From Lachnospiraceae bacterium (GTDB lineage Bacteria > Bacillota > Clostridia > Lachnospirales > Lachnospiraceae): DNA of 64,000 bases. Made by a program: the position numbers and the translations under genes. The stretch covers positions 1 to 64,000 of the forward strand of contig JAFTWX010000071.1 in NCBI GenBank assembly GCA_017465095.1. The letters run 5' to 3'. This document shows, piece after piece, positions 24,101-36,178 of the stretch (the stretch's first letter is position 1; every line of letters starts with the position of its first letter). The notes below the pieces were generated by a model. It was not told the DNA's origin. It did not search any database and saw only the letters and a list, made by a program, of their open reading frames with translations.

Positions 24101-25150
24101 TTGGATACGAAATGGGTGAAAATCCCGGCGCATAATCCGGATTTGCAGGTGCTGAAAACGGCGGGAGAAATCATACAAAACGGCGGTCTTGTTGCGTTTC
24201 CGACAGAGACGGTATACGGCCTGGGCGGAGATGCCCTGAATCCTGAATCTGCAAAAAAAATATATGCAGCCAAGGGAAGACCGAGTGACAATCCGCTGAT
24301 TGTACACATTTGCAAAACAGAAGATATGGAAAAGATTGTCCGGGAAGTTCCGGCGCAGGCGTATGTCCTGGCGGAGCGTTTCTGGCCGGGACCGCTTACG
24401 ATGATTATGAAAAAAGCGGACTGTGTTCCGGCGGAGACGACAGGAGGACTGGATACCGTCGCTGTGCGTTTGCCGGATCATCCGGCGGCGCTTGGATTCA
24501 TCCGTGAGGCGGGCGGTTTTGTCGCAGCGCCGAGTGCGAATACTTCGGGCAGACCGTCGCCGACGCTGGGAAAATATGTATACGAAGATATGAACGGCAG
24601 AATCGAGATGATTCTGGACAGCGGCGAAGTCGGAATCGGTGTGGAGTCGACCATCATCGATTTGACGGAGGATATACCGGTGATATTACGGCCGGGACAT
24701 GTGACGCTGGAAATGTTGCAGGAGGTCCTCGGTGAGGTTTGTCTGGATCCGACGATGCTGGAAAGCGATTGTCAGCAGGCACCGAAAGCTCCGGGAATGA
24801 AATACAGACATTATGCGCCGAGAGGAGAGCTTGTCATCGTGTCCGGGGACAGGGCGAAGGTCTCCGAAAAGATCGCTGAGCTGCTTGAGGAAAAACGGGG
24901 ACAGGGGCTGAAAACCGGTGTGATTGTCTCGCGGGAAGAGCAGCAGCTTTATAAAGCGGACAGCATTAAGGTAACCGGTGAGAGAACGGACATGGCAGCA
25001 GTGGCGCGGAGTCTTTTCCGGATTTTGCGCGAGTTTGACGAGGAGCAGATTGACTGCATGTATGTGCAGGCGTTTCCGCAGGACGGAATCGGACAGGCTG
25101 TTATGAACCGTATGCTGAAGGCAGCAGGACACAAAATGATAGAAGTTTAA
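24101..25150 (+). CDS. sua5: L-threonylcarbamoyladenylate synthase (Sua5 type)
   Basis: 349 residues from TTG 24101, eight bases after a TTGAGG ribosome site; the frame extends upstream to 24020 but overlaps cwlD without a signal. The YrdC domain (about 20-210) has the KGRPSDNPLIVHI segment and the PSANTSGRPSPT motif that bind ATP and carbonate/threonine. A linker and the Sua5 C-terminal domain follow. It makes threonylcarbamoyl-AMP for t6A37 in tRNA. Length matches B. subtilis YwlC. It leads rpiB and the dCMP deaminase with short gaps. Confidence 0.94.
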   Translation: MDTKWVKIPAHNPDLQVLKTAGEIIQNGGLVAFPTETVYGLGGDALNPESAKKIYAAKGRPSDNPLIVHICKTEDMEKIVREVPAQAYVLAERFWPGPLTMIMKKADCVPAETTGGLDTVAVRLPDHPAALGFIREAGGFVAAPSANTSGRPSPTLGKYVYEDMNGRIEMILDSGEVGIGVESTIIDLTEDIPVILRPGHVTLEMLQEVLGEVCLDPTMLESDCQQAPKAPGMKYRHYAPRGELVIVSGDRAKVSEKIAELLEEKRGQGLKTGVIVSREEQQLYKADSIKVTGERTDMAAVARSLFRILREFDEEQIDCMYVQAFPQDGIGQAVMNRMLKAAGHKMIEV

Positions 25151-25162
25151 TGGGAGGATATT

Positions 25163-25591
25163 ATGATAGCAATCGGAAGTGACCACGGTGGATTTGATTT
25201 AAAAGAGTTAGTGATCGCTCACTTAAAAGAGCGTGGAATGGATGTAAAGGACATGGGATGTTACGACAAGTCATCCTGTGATTATCCGGTGTTCGGACGT
25301 GCTGTTGCACAGGCAGTTGCCTGCGGCGAATGCGAGAAGGGCATTGTGATTTGTACGACGGGAATCGGTATCTCGATCACGGCAAACAAGGTAAAAGGCG
25401 TGCGCGCTGCGCTTTGCAGTGACGGACTGACAGCAAAGATGACAAGACTTCACAACGATGCAAATGTGCTTGCTCTCGGAGCGGGAATCGTCGGCCCGAA
25501 TTTGGCAAAAGAAATTGTGGACAACTTTTTGGATACGGATTTTTCCGGAGATGAGAGACATCAGAGAAGAATTGATCAGATAGAAGAATAG
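25163..25591 (+). CDS. rpiB: ribose-5-phosphate isomerase B
   Basis: 142 residues, ATG 25163, ribosome site GGGAGG. Interconverts ribose 5-phosphate and ribulose 5-phosphate. The SDHGGFDLK opening (phosphate binding), the catalytic Cys in VICTTGIGISI (near 68) and HNDANVLALGA are all family hallmarks. The usual glycine in CGTGIG is a threonine here, a common variant. Twelve bases after sua5, so co-transcribed. Confidence 0.96.
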   Translation: MIAIGSDHGGFDLKELVIAHLKERGMDVKDMGCYDKSSCDYPVFGRAVAQAVACGECEKGIVICTTGIGISITANKVKGVRAALCSDGLTAKMTRLHNDANVLALGAGIVGPNLAKEIVDNFLDTDFSGDERHQRRIDQIEE

Positions 25592-25630
25592 GATTTGATT
25601 TAGAAAAGAATCGGAGGAGTAGGGGTTAGT

Positions 25631-26116
25631 ATGAATCAGAAGAGAAATGATTATATTTCGTGGGATGAATATTTTATGGGAGTCTCCGTTTTGTCGGGGA
25701 TGCGTTCCAAAGATCCGAACACGCAGGTGGGGGCCTGTATTGTCGGAAAGGATCACCGCATTTTATCCATGGGATATAACGGTTTCCCAAACGGCTGCAA
25801 AGATGAGGATTTTCCTTGGGCCAGAGAGGGAGATGAACTTGAGACAAAGTATCCGTTTGTTACCCACAGCGAACTGAATGCGATCTTAAATTATCGCGGA
25901 GGAAGTTTGGAGGGGACAACTCTTTATGTGTCGCTTTTTCCTTGTAACGAATGTGCGAAAGCAATCATTCAGGCAGGGATTAAAAAAGTGGTGTATGACT
26001 GTGACAAGTATGCGGGAACGCCTTCCAATGTGGCATCGAAAAAAATGTTTGATGCAGCAGGTGTGACGTATGTTCCTTATGTTCATACAGGAAGAAAGAT
26101 AGAGATGGATCTGTAA
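25631..26116 (+). CDS. deoxycytidylate deaminase family protein
   Basis: 161 residues. Zinc-binding deaminase motifs: H-S-E (near 79-81) with the proton-carrying Glu, and P-C-N-E-C (near 99-103). The GACIVGKDHRILSMGYNGFP segment is typical of dCMP deaminase, which feeds dUMP and so dTTP synthesis. A ComEB annotation is an alternative since the families overlap. Ribosome site CGGAGGAG well before ATG 25631. Confidence 0.93.
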   Translation: MNQKRNDYISWDEYFMGVSVLSGMRSKDPNTQVGACIVGKDHRILSMGYNGFPNGCKDEDFPWAREGDELETKYPFVTHSELNAILNYRGGSLEGTTLYVSLFPCNECAKAIIQAGIKKVVYDCDKYAGTPSNVASKKMFDAAGVTYVPYVHTGRKIEMDL

Positions 26117-26146
26117 ATTTGCAGTGTTTTGGTGATAGGTGTGTTT

Positions 26147-27301
26147 ATGAAAAAAAAGCGTAATTTTTATAGGGGCGCGCTCTTGCTTGCAGGAATTCTT
26201 TTTGTTATGACGCCGGTGTGCGTGTACGCGACAACGACGGGACAAAAGATTCAGGAAACGGAAAGTGAAAAAAGGCAGACAGAAAGTAAGCTGAATCAAA
26301 CGAATAATGCGCTCGACGATCTTCATGGTGACCGTGTCAGCCTGCAGAATTATCTGACGCAGCTGGAAGATCAGTTGTCCAAAGTTAACACAGAGCTTGC
26401 ACAAATCGAAGAAATAAGAAAGAAAAAGGTGGAAGCGATTGAGGCGGCGGAGGTGCAGATTGCTGAGGCGGAGGAGCTTCAGAAGACGCGCTACGAGGAT
26501 ATGAAAAAGCGGATTAAGTTCATGTACGAGTCCGGAAGCGAATCGTATTTGCAGCTGTTTTTGACGGCCTCCAGTTTTACGGATTTTCTGAATAAGGCGG
26601 ATTATATTGAGATGCTCAATCAGTACGACAGAGAAATGCTGGATGAGTATGCCCGCACGGAAGAGGAAATCACGAACAAGAAAGAGGAACTTGAGCAGGA
26701 TAAAGAGGCGTTGCTTGTCCTTGAGCAGGAAGCGAGCATGAAATCGTCGGAAATATATGAAAGTGTGAAAGTGGCCGGCGCCGACTTGAAAAAATACATG
26801 GCGGAAATCGCTGAAAAAGAAGCGCAGGCACTGGCTTACGAAAGGGAGATTGCGGCGAAGGAAAGTGACCTTGTTGCACTCCGCGAGCAGTACAAAAAAG
26901 AGCTGGCCATGTCGGCGCAGTCTGCATCCATGGGAAGCAGGGATTTGTCGGATGTAGTATTTGCCAGCGGGGATGAAGACCTGATGGCTGCGATTATCGA
27001 GTGCGAAGCCGGCGGCGAGAGCTACACCGGAAAAGTGGCGGTCGGAGCGGTCGTCATGAACCGTGTGCGCAGTCCGCTGTTTCCGAATACAGTGCTCGAG
27101 GTTATCATGGCACCGAAACAGTTTTCGCCGGTGGGAAGCGGGCGTTTTGCCATTGTGCTTGCCCGCGGTGCAAATGAGTCCTGCTACCAGGCGGCCAGAG
27201 ACGCTATGGCCGGTGCATCGCCGGTGGGCAACTGCCTGTTCTTCCGTACTCCGATTCCGGGGCTGGAAGGACAACAAATCGGGGGACATATTTTCTATTA
27301 G
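26147..27301 (+). CDS. secreted cell-wall hydrolase with coiled coil and SleB-like domain
   Basis: 384 residues from ATG 26147; the upstream in-frame start has no better site, and the ribosome site is weak (AGGTG). Signal peptide to about residue 27. Residues about 30-265 form a long coiled coil rich in Glu/Lys/Gln, as in PcsB/CwlO-type hydrolases. Residues about 275-384 are a Hydrolase_2 (SleB) domain: IIECEAGGESYTGKVAVGAVVMNRV with the catalytic Glu, and the GxxFSPxxxG segment. It cuts glycan strands or opens cortex. Coiled coils of this kind often dock to FtsEX-like regulators, none of which is seen here. Confidence 0.92.
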   Translation: MKKKRNFYRGALLLAGILFVMTPVCVYATTTGQKIQETESEKRQTESKLNQTNNALDDLHGDRVSLQNYLTQLEDQLSKVNTELAQIEEIRKKKVEAIEAAEVQIAEAEELQKTRYEDMKKRIKFMYESGSESYLQLFLTASSFTDFLNKADYIEMLNQYDREMLDEYARTEEEITNKKEELEQDKEALLVLEQEASMKSSEIYESVKVAGADLKKYMAEIAEKEAQALAYEREIAAKESDLVALREQYKKELAMSAQSASMGSRDLSDVVFASGDEDLMAAIIECEAGGESYTGKVAVGAVVMNRVRSPLFPNTVLEVIMAPKQFSPVGSGRFAIVLARGANESCYQAARDAMAGASPVGNCLFFRTPIPGLEGQQIGGHIFY

Positions 27302-27475
27302 GGGTTGACTTGGACTGTCGAAGTAAACAGATTACTTTATGTCCATAGAGTGTTGTCTATTGCCTTTGGGTATGTATGAAAAAATTCCGGAAAAAGGCCC
27401 AGAAAATTTAGTACAGCATGCAATTGACAGAAAAAAATCCAGTCATTTGGACATATGGCAAATTATAGCAAGATT

Positions 27476-27509
27476 AGGCCCATGAATTGAAAAATTTGTG
27501 GGCCTTTTT
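27476..27509 (+). terminator. terminator in the 27302-27612 intergenic stretch
   Basis: Stem AGGCCCATGAAT / ATTTGTGGGCCT (27476-27487 with 27494-27505) with a T run. The rest of 27302-27612 shows no gene; TTGACA at 27424 lacks a matching -10. Confidence 0.75.
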
Positions 27510-27603
27510 GGTGATTTTTTTGCAATACCCACGGAGCGCCGGAAAGAGGAGAGGCGAAAAAAGGGAAAGCAAAACGTCGAAAGGAAAAAATAGGTGAAAA
27601 ATA

Positions 27604-27626
27604 AAAAACCCCTCAAAGGGGTTTTT
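27604..27626 (-). terminator. terminator overlapping the DUF402 stop codon
   Basis: Perfect stem AAAAACCCCT/AGGGGTTTTT with a three-base loop; the stop codon of the DUF402 gene (27613-27615) is inside it. Confidence 0.88.
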
Positions 27627-28098
27627 CAAATGTTTCTACATAATCGGTCATTTTTTTGAATTCGCCGTTGTATATCATGGCTAAGATTCGGTTAAGCTTT
27701 CGTAGGGAATCGCACAGGGAAGCGGTGTCGATGTCGCCTGTTTCCGTGGCGTCGGCCAGCTCGTCCACATCGACCACTTTGACAAAACCGTCCGGATAGA
27801 TAATCACGTCGGCGAGCAGGTCGGTCACATAGAGGGAAGAAGTTGCTTCGTCCCATTCATGGGAAATGATATCTATGTACCAGTACAGGAGCTTGTCGTC
27901 ATGTCCGTAGAATTTGCTCACTTTGTAGCCCTCGGTCAGAAAAAAGCAGGAAATACCGCATTTGATATCCTTTTTCGGGCGGATGGTATTCCAGCGCGTG
28001 ACGAGGCGGTCACCTTCGAAGAAGAGGATTTCGTCGTCTTTCAAAAGAATACATTCCTTTGGAATAATGCGTCTGCGGTAGAGGGAAAACTCTTTCAT
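27613..28098 (-). CDS. DUF402 domain protein
   Basis: 161 residues, ATG 28098 behind GGAGGTCC. The central motif YWYIDII...VTDLLADVIIYPDG, then VKVVDVDELADA, is the DUF402 core; members include nucleoside diphosphate/triphosphate phosphatases with a metal-bound Asp/Tyr site (D in VDVDEL). The N-terminal part shows no extra domain. Divergent from the atp operon. Confidence 0.9.
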   Translation of the reverse strand: MKEFSLYRRRIIPKECILLKDDEILFFEGDRLVTRWNTIRPKKDIKCGISCFFLTEGYKVSKFYGHDDKLLYWYIDIISHEWDEATSSLYVTDLLADVIIYPDGFVKVVDVDELADATETGDIDTASLCDSLRKLNRILAMIYNGEFKKMTDYVETFEKPL

Positions 28099-28218
28099 GG
28101 GACCTCCTTAATCTGCCGTCCGGCACAAGTATATTTTATAAAAATGGTACAATAAGACAGGGCAAAAATCAAGCAAACATTTCCATAAATAAATCGCAAA
28201 TAAAAATGGGTATTTTGG

Positions 28219-28247
28219 TAGACAGAAACGGAAAAAATAGGTATAAT
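28219..28247 (+). promoter_or_regulatory. atp operon promoter
   Basis: TAGACA, 17 bases, TATAAT; about 40 bases before the first gene of the ATP synthase operon. Confidence 0.85.
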
Positions 28248-28285
28248 TATCAAATGGCAGACTGCCGTTTTTTTGAGGTGGGAAT

Positions 28286-28579
28286 ATGGAGTCCAAAAAG
28301 CGAAATAAGAGGAAATACGGAAAAAGTGTGTATCAGTCGTTGACGATGATCACCCAGTTCGGGATCAATATGGTCGTTCCGATTGCGCTTTGCAGCTTCG
28401 CCGGATATTATCTGGACCGGTGGCTGGGGACATCCTATATTGTAATCATTTTATTTTTTATCGGGGCTGCGGCCGGATTCCGAAATATCTACATTTTTTC
28501 CAGGAAGATATTTCAGCAACCGCCGGAGTCGAAGAGAAGGGGCATAAGCCATGAGGAAGAAGCTAACTCAGTTAAGTGA
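28286..28579 (+). CDS. AtpZ/AtpI family membrane protein
   Basis: 97 residues, first gene of the ATP synthase operon. Two hydrophobic helices (about 22-46 and 51-71) joined by YYLDRWLG, matching the AtpZ/AtpI (AtpQ-like) small proteins thought to help c-ring assembly or Mg2+ uptake. Overlaps the next gene. Confidence 0.88.
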   Translation: MESKKRNKRKYGKSVYQSLTMITQFGINMVVPIALCSFAGYYLDRWLGTSYIVIILFFIGAAAGFRNIYIFSRKIFQQPPESKRRGISHEEEANSVK

Positions 28580-28940
28580 TGTTCTGCCGGATCTTTGGGT
28601 GGGCATTTTATTGTACGGAGTCCTCTGTGAGATAGTGGGGCTCATTTTTGTGGAGGAACGCCTGTTTTACAGTATCGGTCTTTTGGCGGGCGTCCTGTGT
28701 GCGCTGTTTATGGCGACGCATATGGCGTGGTCGCTGGGGCAGGCGCTGGACATGGCTGAGGGAGACGCAGTCAAAAAAATGCAGGTGCACAATATTTTAC
28801 GTTATATGATTGTTGTGATTGTGTTCTTTCTTCTTCTTTTTTCAAAACTCGGGAATCCCCTTGCGGCGTTTCTCGGAGTTATGGGTTTGAAAGTAGCGGC
28901 GTATTTACAGCCGGTTACTCATAAATTTTTCAGGAGGTGA
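28551..28940 (+). CDS. ATP synthase subunit I-like membrane protein
   Basis: 129 residues, ATG 28551, overlapping the previous frame by 29 bases. Four hydrophobic helices (about 14-34, 38-58, 84-101, 105-123). Position between AtpZ-like and atpB and its topology match the AtpI group. It probably assists c-ring assembly. Confidence 0.82.
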   Translation: MRKKLTQLSDVLPDLWVGILLYGVLCEIVGLIFVEERLFYSIGLLAGVLCALFMATHMAWSLGQALDMAEGDAVKKMQVHNILRYMIVVIVFFLLLFSKLGNPLAAFLGVMGLKVAAYLQPVTHKFFRR

Positions 28941-28944
28941 ATGT

Positions 28945-29951
<1,007 letters not shown>

Positions 29952-29996
29952 TAAGAGCCTTCCGCGAAAAAAATAAAATAGAAGGAGGCATAAAGC

Positions 29997-30563
29997 TTGA
30001 ATACGATGATAGGTGCGCCTCTCGCATTGGCACAGAGCGGAGCAGAGATGACAAGACTTTTCGATCTTGACTTTCAGCTGATCCATGATGCGGTTTTAAT
30101 GATCATTGCGATCTTTGCGCTGTTTCTGTTCATGTCCCGCTTCTTATTCGATCCGGCCAGAAAGTTTTTGACCGGCAGAACGGAACGTATCAAAAACGAT
30201 CTGGATACTGCTCAGACCGAAAAGGAAGAGGCCATTGCGTTAAAGGCAGATTACGAAGAAAAGCTTCGTAGTATTGATAAACAGGCAGAAGAAATCTTGA
30301 GCGATGCCCGTAAGAGAGCTTTGGCGAACGAAGCAGGTATCATTGCAAAAGCAAAAGAAGATGCTGCGGCGATTATTGAAAGAGCCAAAGTGGAAGCTGA
30401 GCTTGAGAAGAAGAAAGTTGCCGATGAAGTGAAGAAAGAAATGATTCAGGTCGCATCAGCGATGGCGGGCAAAGTGGTTGCTGCCAACATTGATACGACG
30501 GTCAGTGACAGCCTGATTAACCAGACATTGAAGGAAATAGGTGAAAGCACATGGCTAGATTAG
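29997..30563 (+). CDS. atpF: F0F1 ATP synthase subunit b
   Basis: 188 residues. Start TTG 29997, seven bases after AAGGAGG; ATG 30006 is a less well placed alternative. One membrane helix (about 34-51) and a long charged coiled coil, the outer stalk. Overlaps atpH by 13 bases. Confidence 0.94.
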   Translation: MNTMIGAPLALAQSGAEMTRLFDLDFQLIHDAVLMIIAIFALFLFMSRFLFDPARKFLTGRTERIKNDLDTAQTEKEEAIALKADYEEKLRSIDKQAEEILSDARKRALANEAGIIAKAKEDAAAIIERAKVEAELEKKKVADEVKKEMIQVASAMAGKVVAANIDTTVSDSLINQTLKEIGESTWLD

Positions 30564-31099
30564 TATCTACGACTTACGGTGATGCGCTTTTCGAACTTGC
30601 AAAGGAACAGGATAAGATTGACTCCCTTGATAAGGAAGTCAGAGGAATCCAAAAGGTTCTTGCGCAGTATCCGGAGTTTTCCAAGTTAATGAATCATCCG
30701 AAAGTGGGAAAAGATGAAAAACTTCAGGTCGTGAAAGAGGTTTTTGAAGGGAAAGCCGACAAAGAATTAGTTGGATTTCTTCGCCTCGTGGTTGAAAAGG
30801 ACCGCTACGCAGATATCGACGAGATTCTTGCCTATTTCATTGACAGAGTCAAAGAGGAAAAAGGAATCGGCGTTGCATATGTGACCAGTGCGGTGAAGCT
30901 TTCGGAGATACAGAAAAAATTAGTGGAAGAGAAGCTGGTTGAGACAACGAAGTTCAAAGAGATGGAGATGAACTTTACCATTGATGAGTCGCTCATCGGC
31001 GGGCTTGTAATCCGCATCGGGGACAAGGTTGTGGACAGCAGCATCAAATCCAAATTAAGTGAGCTTACAAAACAGCTTATGAAAATTCAGCTGGCATAA
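30551..31099 (+). CDS. atpH: F0F1 ATP synthase subunit delta
   Basis: 182 residues, ATG 30551 inside the end of atpF. The TYGDALFELA opening and the C-terminal LIGGLVIRIGDKVVDSSIKSKL segment are diagnostic. Links the b stalk to the F1 head. Confidence 0.96.
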   Translation: MARLVSTTYGDALFELAKEQDKIDSLDKEVRGIQKVLAQYPEFSKLMNHPKVGKDEKLQVVKEVFEGKADKELVGFLRLVVEKDRYADIDEILAYFIDRVKEEKGIGVAYVTSAVKLSEIQKKLVEEKLVETTKFKEMEMNFTIDESLIGGLVIRIGDKVVDSSIKSKLSELTKQLMKIQLA

Positions 31100-31129
31100 A
31101 GCCGGATAAAAATTTAGAAAGGAACGTAA

Positions 31130-32641
<1,512 letters not shown>

Positions 32642-32667
32642 GTTGCAGAAAGAATAGGTGACAACGC

Positions 32668-33537
32668 ATGGCTTCAATGAGAAGTATTAAAAGGCGTAAG
32701 GAATCTGTACAGAGTACACAGCAGATCACGAAAGCGATGAAGCTTGTATCCACTGTAAAACTGCAGCGAGCAAAAACTCGTGCGGAACAGTCAAAAGCAT
32801 ATTTTGAGTGCATGTATAAAACGGTAAAATCCATGCTTGCCAAGAGCGGTACGATCAACCATCCTTATTTAAAGGCCGGTGAGAGTACCAAAAAAGCAGT
32901 TATCGTCATCACCTCAAACAGAGGTCTTGCCGGCGGTTACAACTCCAATGTAATCAAGCTCATCACAAGAGATGAGAAGTTTGCAAACAAAGAGGATGTT
33001 GTAATCTATTCCATCGGTAAGAAAGGAAAAGACGGTTTGGCAAGAGTTGGTTACAAAATTGCAGCCGACTATTCGGATATGATAGAGGAACCGATTTACA
33101 TTGAAGCGATGCAGATTTGTAAAGAGGTACTCGCAGCATTTGCTTCCGGAGAGTTCGGAGAAATTTATCTTGCCTATACAGCATTCAAGAACACCGTAGT
33201 TCATGTGCCGACGCTCATGAAGCTTCTTCCGGTAGCGGCAGAAGCAGAAGAAGGTTCGGAATCCGGTGTGGAAGACAAAACACTGATGAACTTTGAACTG
33301 GATGAGACGGAAGCTATCGAACTCATCATTCCGAAATACATTACAAGTCTTGTGTTCGGAGCGATGGTCGAGGCGGTAGCCAGTGAAAACGGTGCGCGTA
33401 TGCAGGCAATGGATTCAGCGACAAGCAATGCTGAAGATATGATCAGTTCCTTATCGTTACAATATAATAGAGCCCGTCAGGGTAATATTACACAGGAATT
33501 AACCGAAATTATAGCAGGTGCGGAAGCCATCAGCTAG
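32668..33537 (+). CDS. atpG: F0F1 ATP synthase subunit gamma
   Basis: 289 residues: central rotor shaft. RIKRRKESVQSTQQITKAMK-type N-terminal helix and the terminal SLQYNRARQGNITQELTEIIAGAEA helix are typical. The middle has an acidic stretch (EAEEGSESGVED, about 192-203) slightly longer than in many relatives. Confidence 0.97.
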   Translation: MASMRSIKRRKESVQSTQQITKAMKLVSTVKLQRAKTRAEQSKAYFECMYKTVKSMLAKSGTINHPYLKAGESTKKAVIVITSNRGLAGGYNSNVIKLITRDEKFANKEDVVIYSIGKKGKDGLARVGYKIAADYSDMIEEPIYIEAMQICKEVLAAFASGEFGEIYLAYTAFKNTVVHVPTLMKLLPVAAEAEEGSESGVEDKTLMNFELDETEAIELIIPKYITSLVFGAMVEAVASENGARMQAMDSATSNAEDMISSLSLQYNRARQGNITQELTEIIAGAEAIS

Positions 33538-33554
33538 AAAAGGAGTGAAAGTAA

Positions 33555-34949
<1,395 letters not shown>

Positions 34950-34962
34950 GGGGTGAGATGTC

Positions 34963-35370
34963 ATGGCAGATGAAAGAAAATTTGAACTTGAAATCATTAC
35001 ACCGGAGCGCGTCTTCTACAAGGGCGAAGCAGTAATGGTTGAATTTAACACAACAGAAGGTGAAATCGGAGTTCTGAAAAAACACATTCCGATGACTGTC
35101 ATCGTAAAACCGGGTATCCTTACGATTACCGAGGAAGATGACAACGTCAAGGAAGCAGCCCTCCATGAAGGATTCGTTGAGATTCTTCCGGACAAGGTGA
35201 CCATCATGGCCGAGATTATTGAGTGGCCGGGTGAAATCGACCTTTCCCGTGCAGAGGAAGCAAAAGAAAGAGCAAAGAAACGCCTGGAAGAAAAAGAAGA
35301 CGGCATAGATATGATCCGTGCAGAAGCTGCGCTGAAGAGAGCAATTGCTCGAATCGAAGCAGTAAAATAA
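34963..35370 (+). CDS. atpC: F0F1 ATP synthase subunit epsilon
   Basis: 135 residues: N-terminal beta sandwich (GEIGVLKKHIPM) and a C-terminal helical pair rich in Glu/Arg/Ala that can inhibit the enzyme. Ends the operon; terminator follows 12 bases on. Confidence 0.96.
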   Translation: MADERKFELEIITPERVFYKGEAVMVEFNTTEGEIGVLKKHIPMTVIVKPGILTITEEDDNVKEAALHEGFVEILPDKVTIMAEIIEWPGEIDLSRAEEAKERAKKRLEEKEDGIDMIRAEAALKRAIARIEAVK

Positions 35371-35381
35371 AGCAAATCTGA

Positions 35382-35412
35382 ACTCCCGTAGGTAAGCCTG
35401 CGGGAGTTTTTC
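35382..35412 (+). terminator. terminator of the atp operon
   Basis: Stem ACTCCCGTAGG / CCTGCGGGAGT with one mismatch, TAAG loop and T run. Confidence 0.92.
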
Positions 35413-35460
35413 TGTTGCAGAAAAGCTATGCGGGCTTGCGCGAGCGGATTTTTGCGCATT

Positions 35461-35675
35461 TTACGGTTAAAATTTGAGTTTTTGTGCGTGGGGCTGTATT
35501 TTTTTCCTCGGGTTACGGTTCCATTCTTCATTATATATATTTAAACCGTAACATTTCTTGCGTTTTACGGTTGCTTTTCAGAAATCAAAGCTGCGACCGT
35601 AACCGACAAGAATTTTTACGGTTGAGAGACCCGAAATGCTCGAATAGGCGGTAAGCACCTGAAATTCTTACGGTC
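35461..35675. repeat. cluster of seven TTACGGTT-type motifs (iteron-like)
   Basis: TTACGGTT or its complement AACCGTAA occurs at 35461-35468, 35513-35520, 35544-35551 (reverse), 35565-35572 and 35616-35623, with one-base variants at 35595-35602 (reverse, GACCGTAA) and 35668-35675 (TTACGGTC). Spacing is uneven (15-45 bases) and orientation mixed. The stretch between the atp terminator and the XRE terminator has no gene, promoter or long hairpin that would explain it. Possible readings are a protein-binding array or the relic of a mobile unit; nothing decides between them. Confidence 0.7.
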
Positions 35676-35770
35676 ATCAGGGAGAAAAACCGAATACCGG
35701 CGGTATGAGTTGGTTTTGGCGATAAGAAGCAGAAATAAGTCGATATTAAAGCAAGGGATATTCAAAGAAT

Positions 35771-35800
35771 AAAAACGACAGGAAATTTCCTGTCGTTTTT
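35771..35800. terminator. perfect 30-bp palindrome, two-way terminator
   Basis: AAAAACGACAGGAAA and its exact complement form a stem with A and T runs at its base, so it ends transcription from either side. Lies 16 bases after the stop of the XRE gene at 35816. Confidence 0.9.
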
Positions 35801-35815
35801 TGGTTGTAGCAATGT

Positions 35816-36052
35816 CTATATATCTTTGAAAAAACAACTGATATCTGTTTGAAAAAGTTTGGCGAGAGCAACCAATTCCGAAACGCGGATATTGTACGTT
35901 CCGCACTCGATTTGCGAATAACTGCTGCGCGAGATTTCGAGGCCCTGCAGTTGCAGATGCGTAACGACCTGCTCCTGCGTCAGTTTTTTCGCTTTGCGCA
36001 ATGCCCGGATATTATTGCCGATATGAATGTCCTGTTTGATTTTCTGTGACAT
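35816..36052 (-). CDS. XRE-family helix-turn-helix regulator, 78 aa
   Basis: Start chosen at ATG 36052, behind GAGGATGATG; the frame continues to 36139 but would run through the operator region. Residues about 11-70 form an HTH: IGNNIRALRKAKKLTQEQVVTHLQ, then the recognition helix SRSSYSQIECGTYNIR, then VSELVALAKLFQTDISCFF. Nearly the whole protein is the DNA-binding domain. It is divergent from the giant BspA-like gene at 36179, and two near-identical sites lie in the gap, so it very likely controls that gene and itself. Confidence 0.9.
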   Translation of the reverse strand: MSQKIKQDIHIGNNIRALRKAKKLTQEQVVTHLQLQGLEISRSSYSQIECGTYNIRVSELVALAKLFQTDISCFFKDI

Positions 36053-36071
36053 AACATCATCCTCGTAAGAT

Positions 36072-36144
36072 TTGCAATGAATAAGTTGCATTTTTATTGA
36101 TTTTATCTGTTTTTGGGGATATAATTGCAATGAATACATTGCAA
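36072..36144 (+). promoter_or_regulatory. twin operators bracketing the promoter of the BspA-like gene
   Basis: Promoter TTGATT (36097-36102), 17 bases, TATAAT (36120-36125). Site 1 at 36072-36091 reads TTGCAATGAATAAGTTGCAT; site 2 at 36125-36144 is the perfect inverted repeat TTGCAATG-AATA-CATTGCAA. The two share TTGCAATGAATA and begin 53 bases apart, about five turns of DNA, which suits two dimers on one face and loop formation. Site 2 covers the end of the -10 box, so binding would block RNA polymerase. Confidence 0.8.
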
Positions 36145-36178
36145 AATATAAACAATATACACGAAGGGAGAAATAGTA

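Noticed and set aside
25886..27289. 467-residue open frame opposite the dCMP deaminase and SleB-like genes
   Set aside because: Antisense to two well supported genes; no motif and shadow-like composition.
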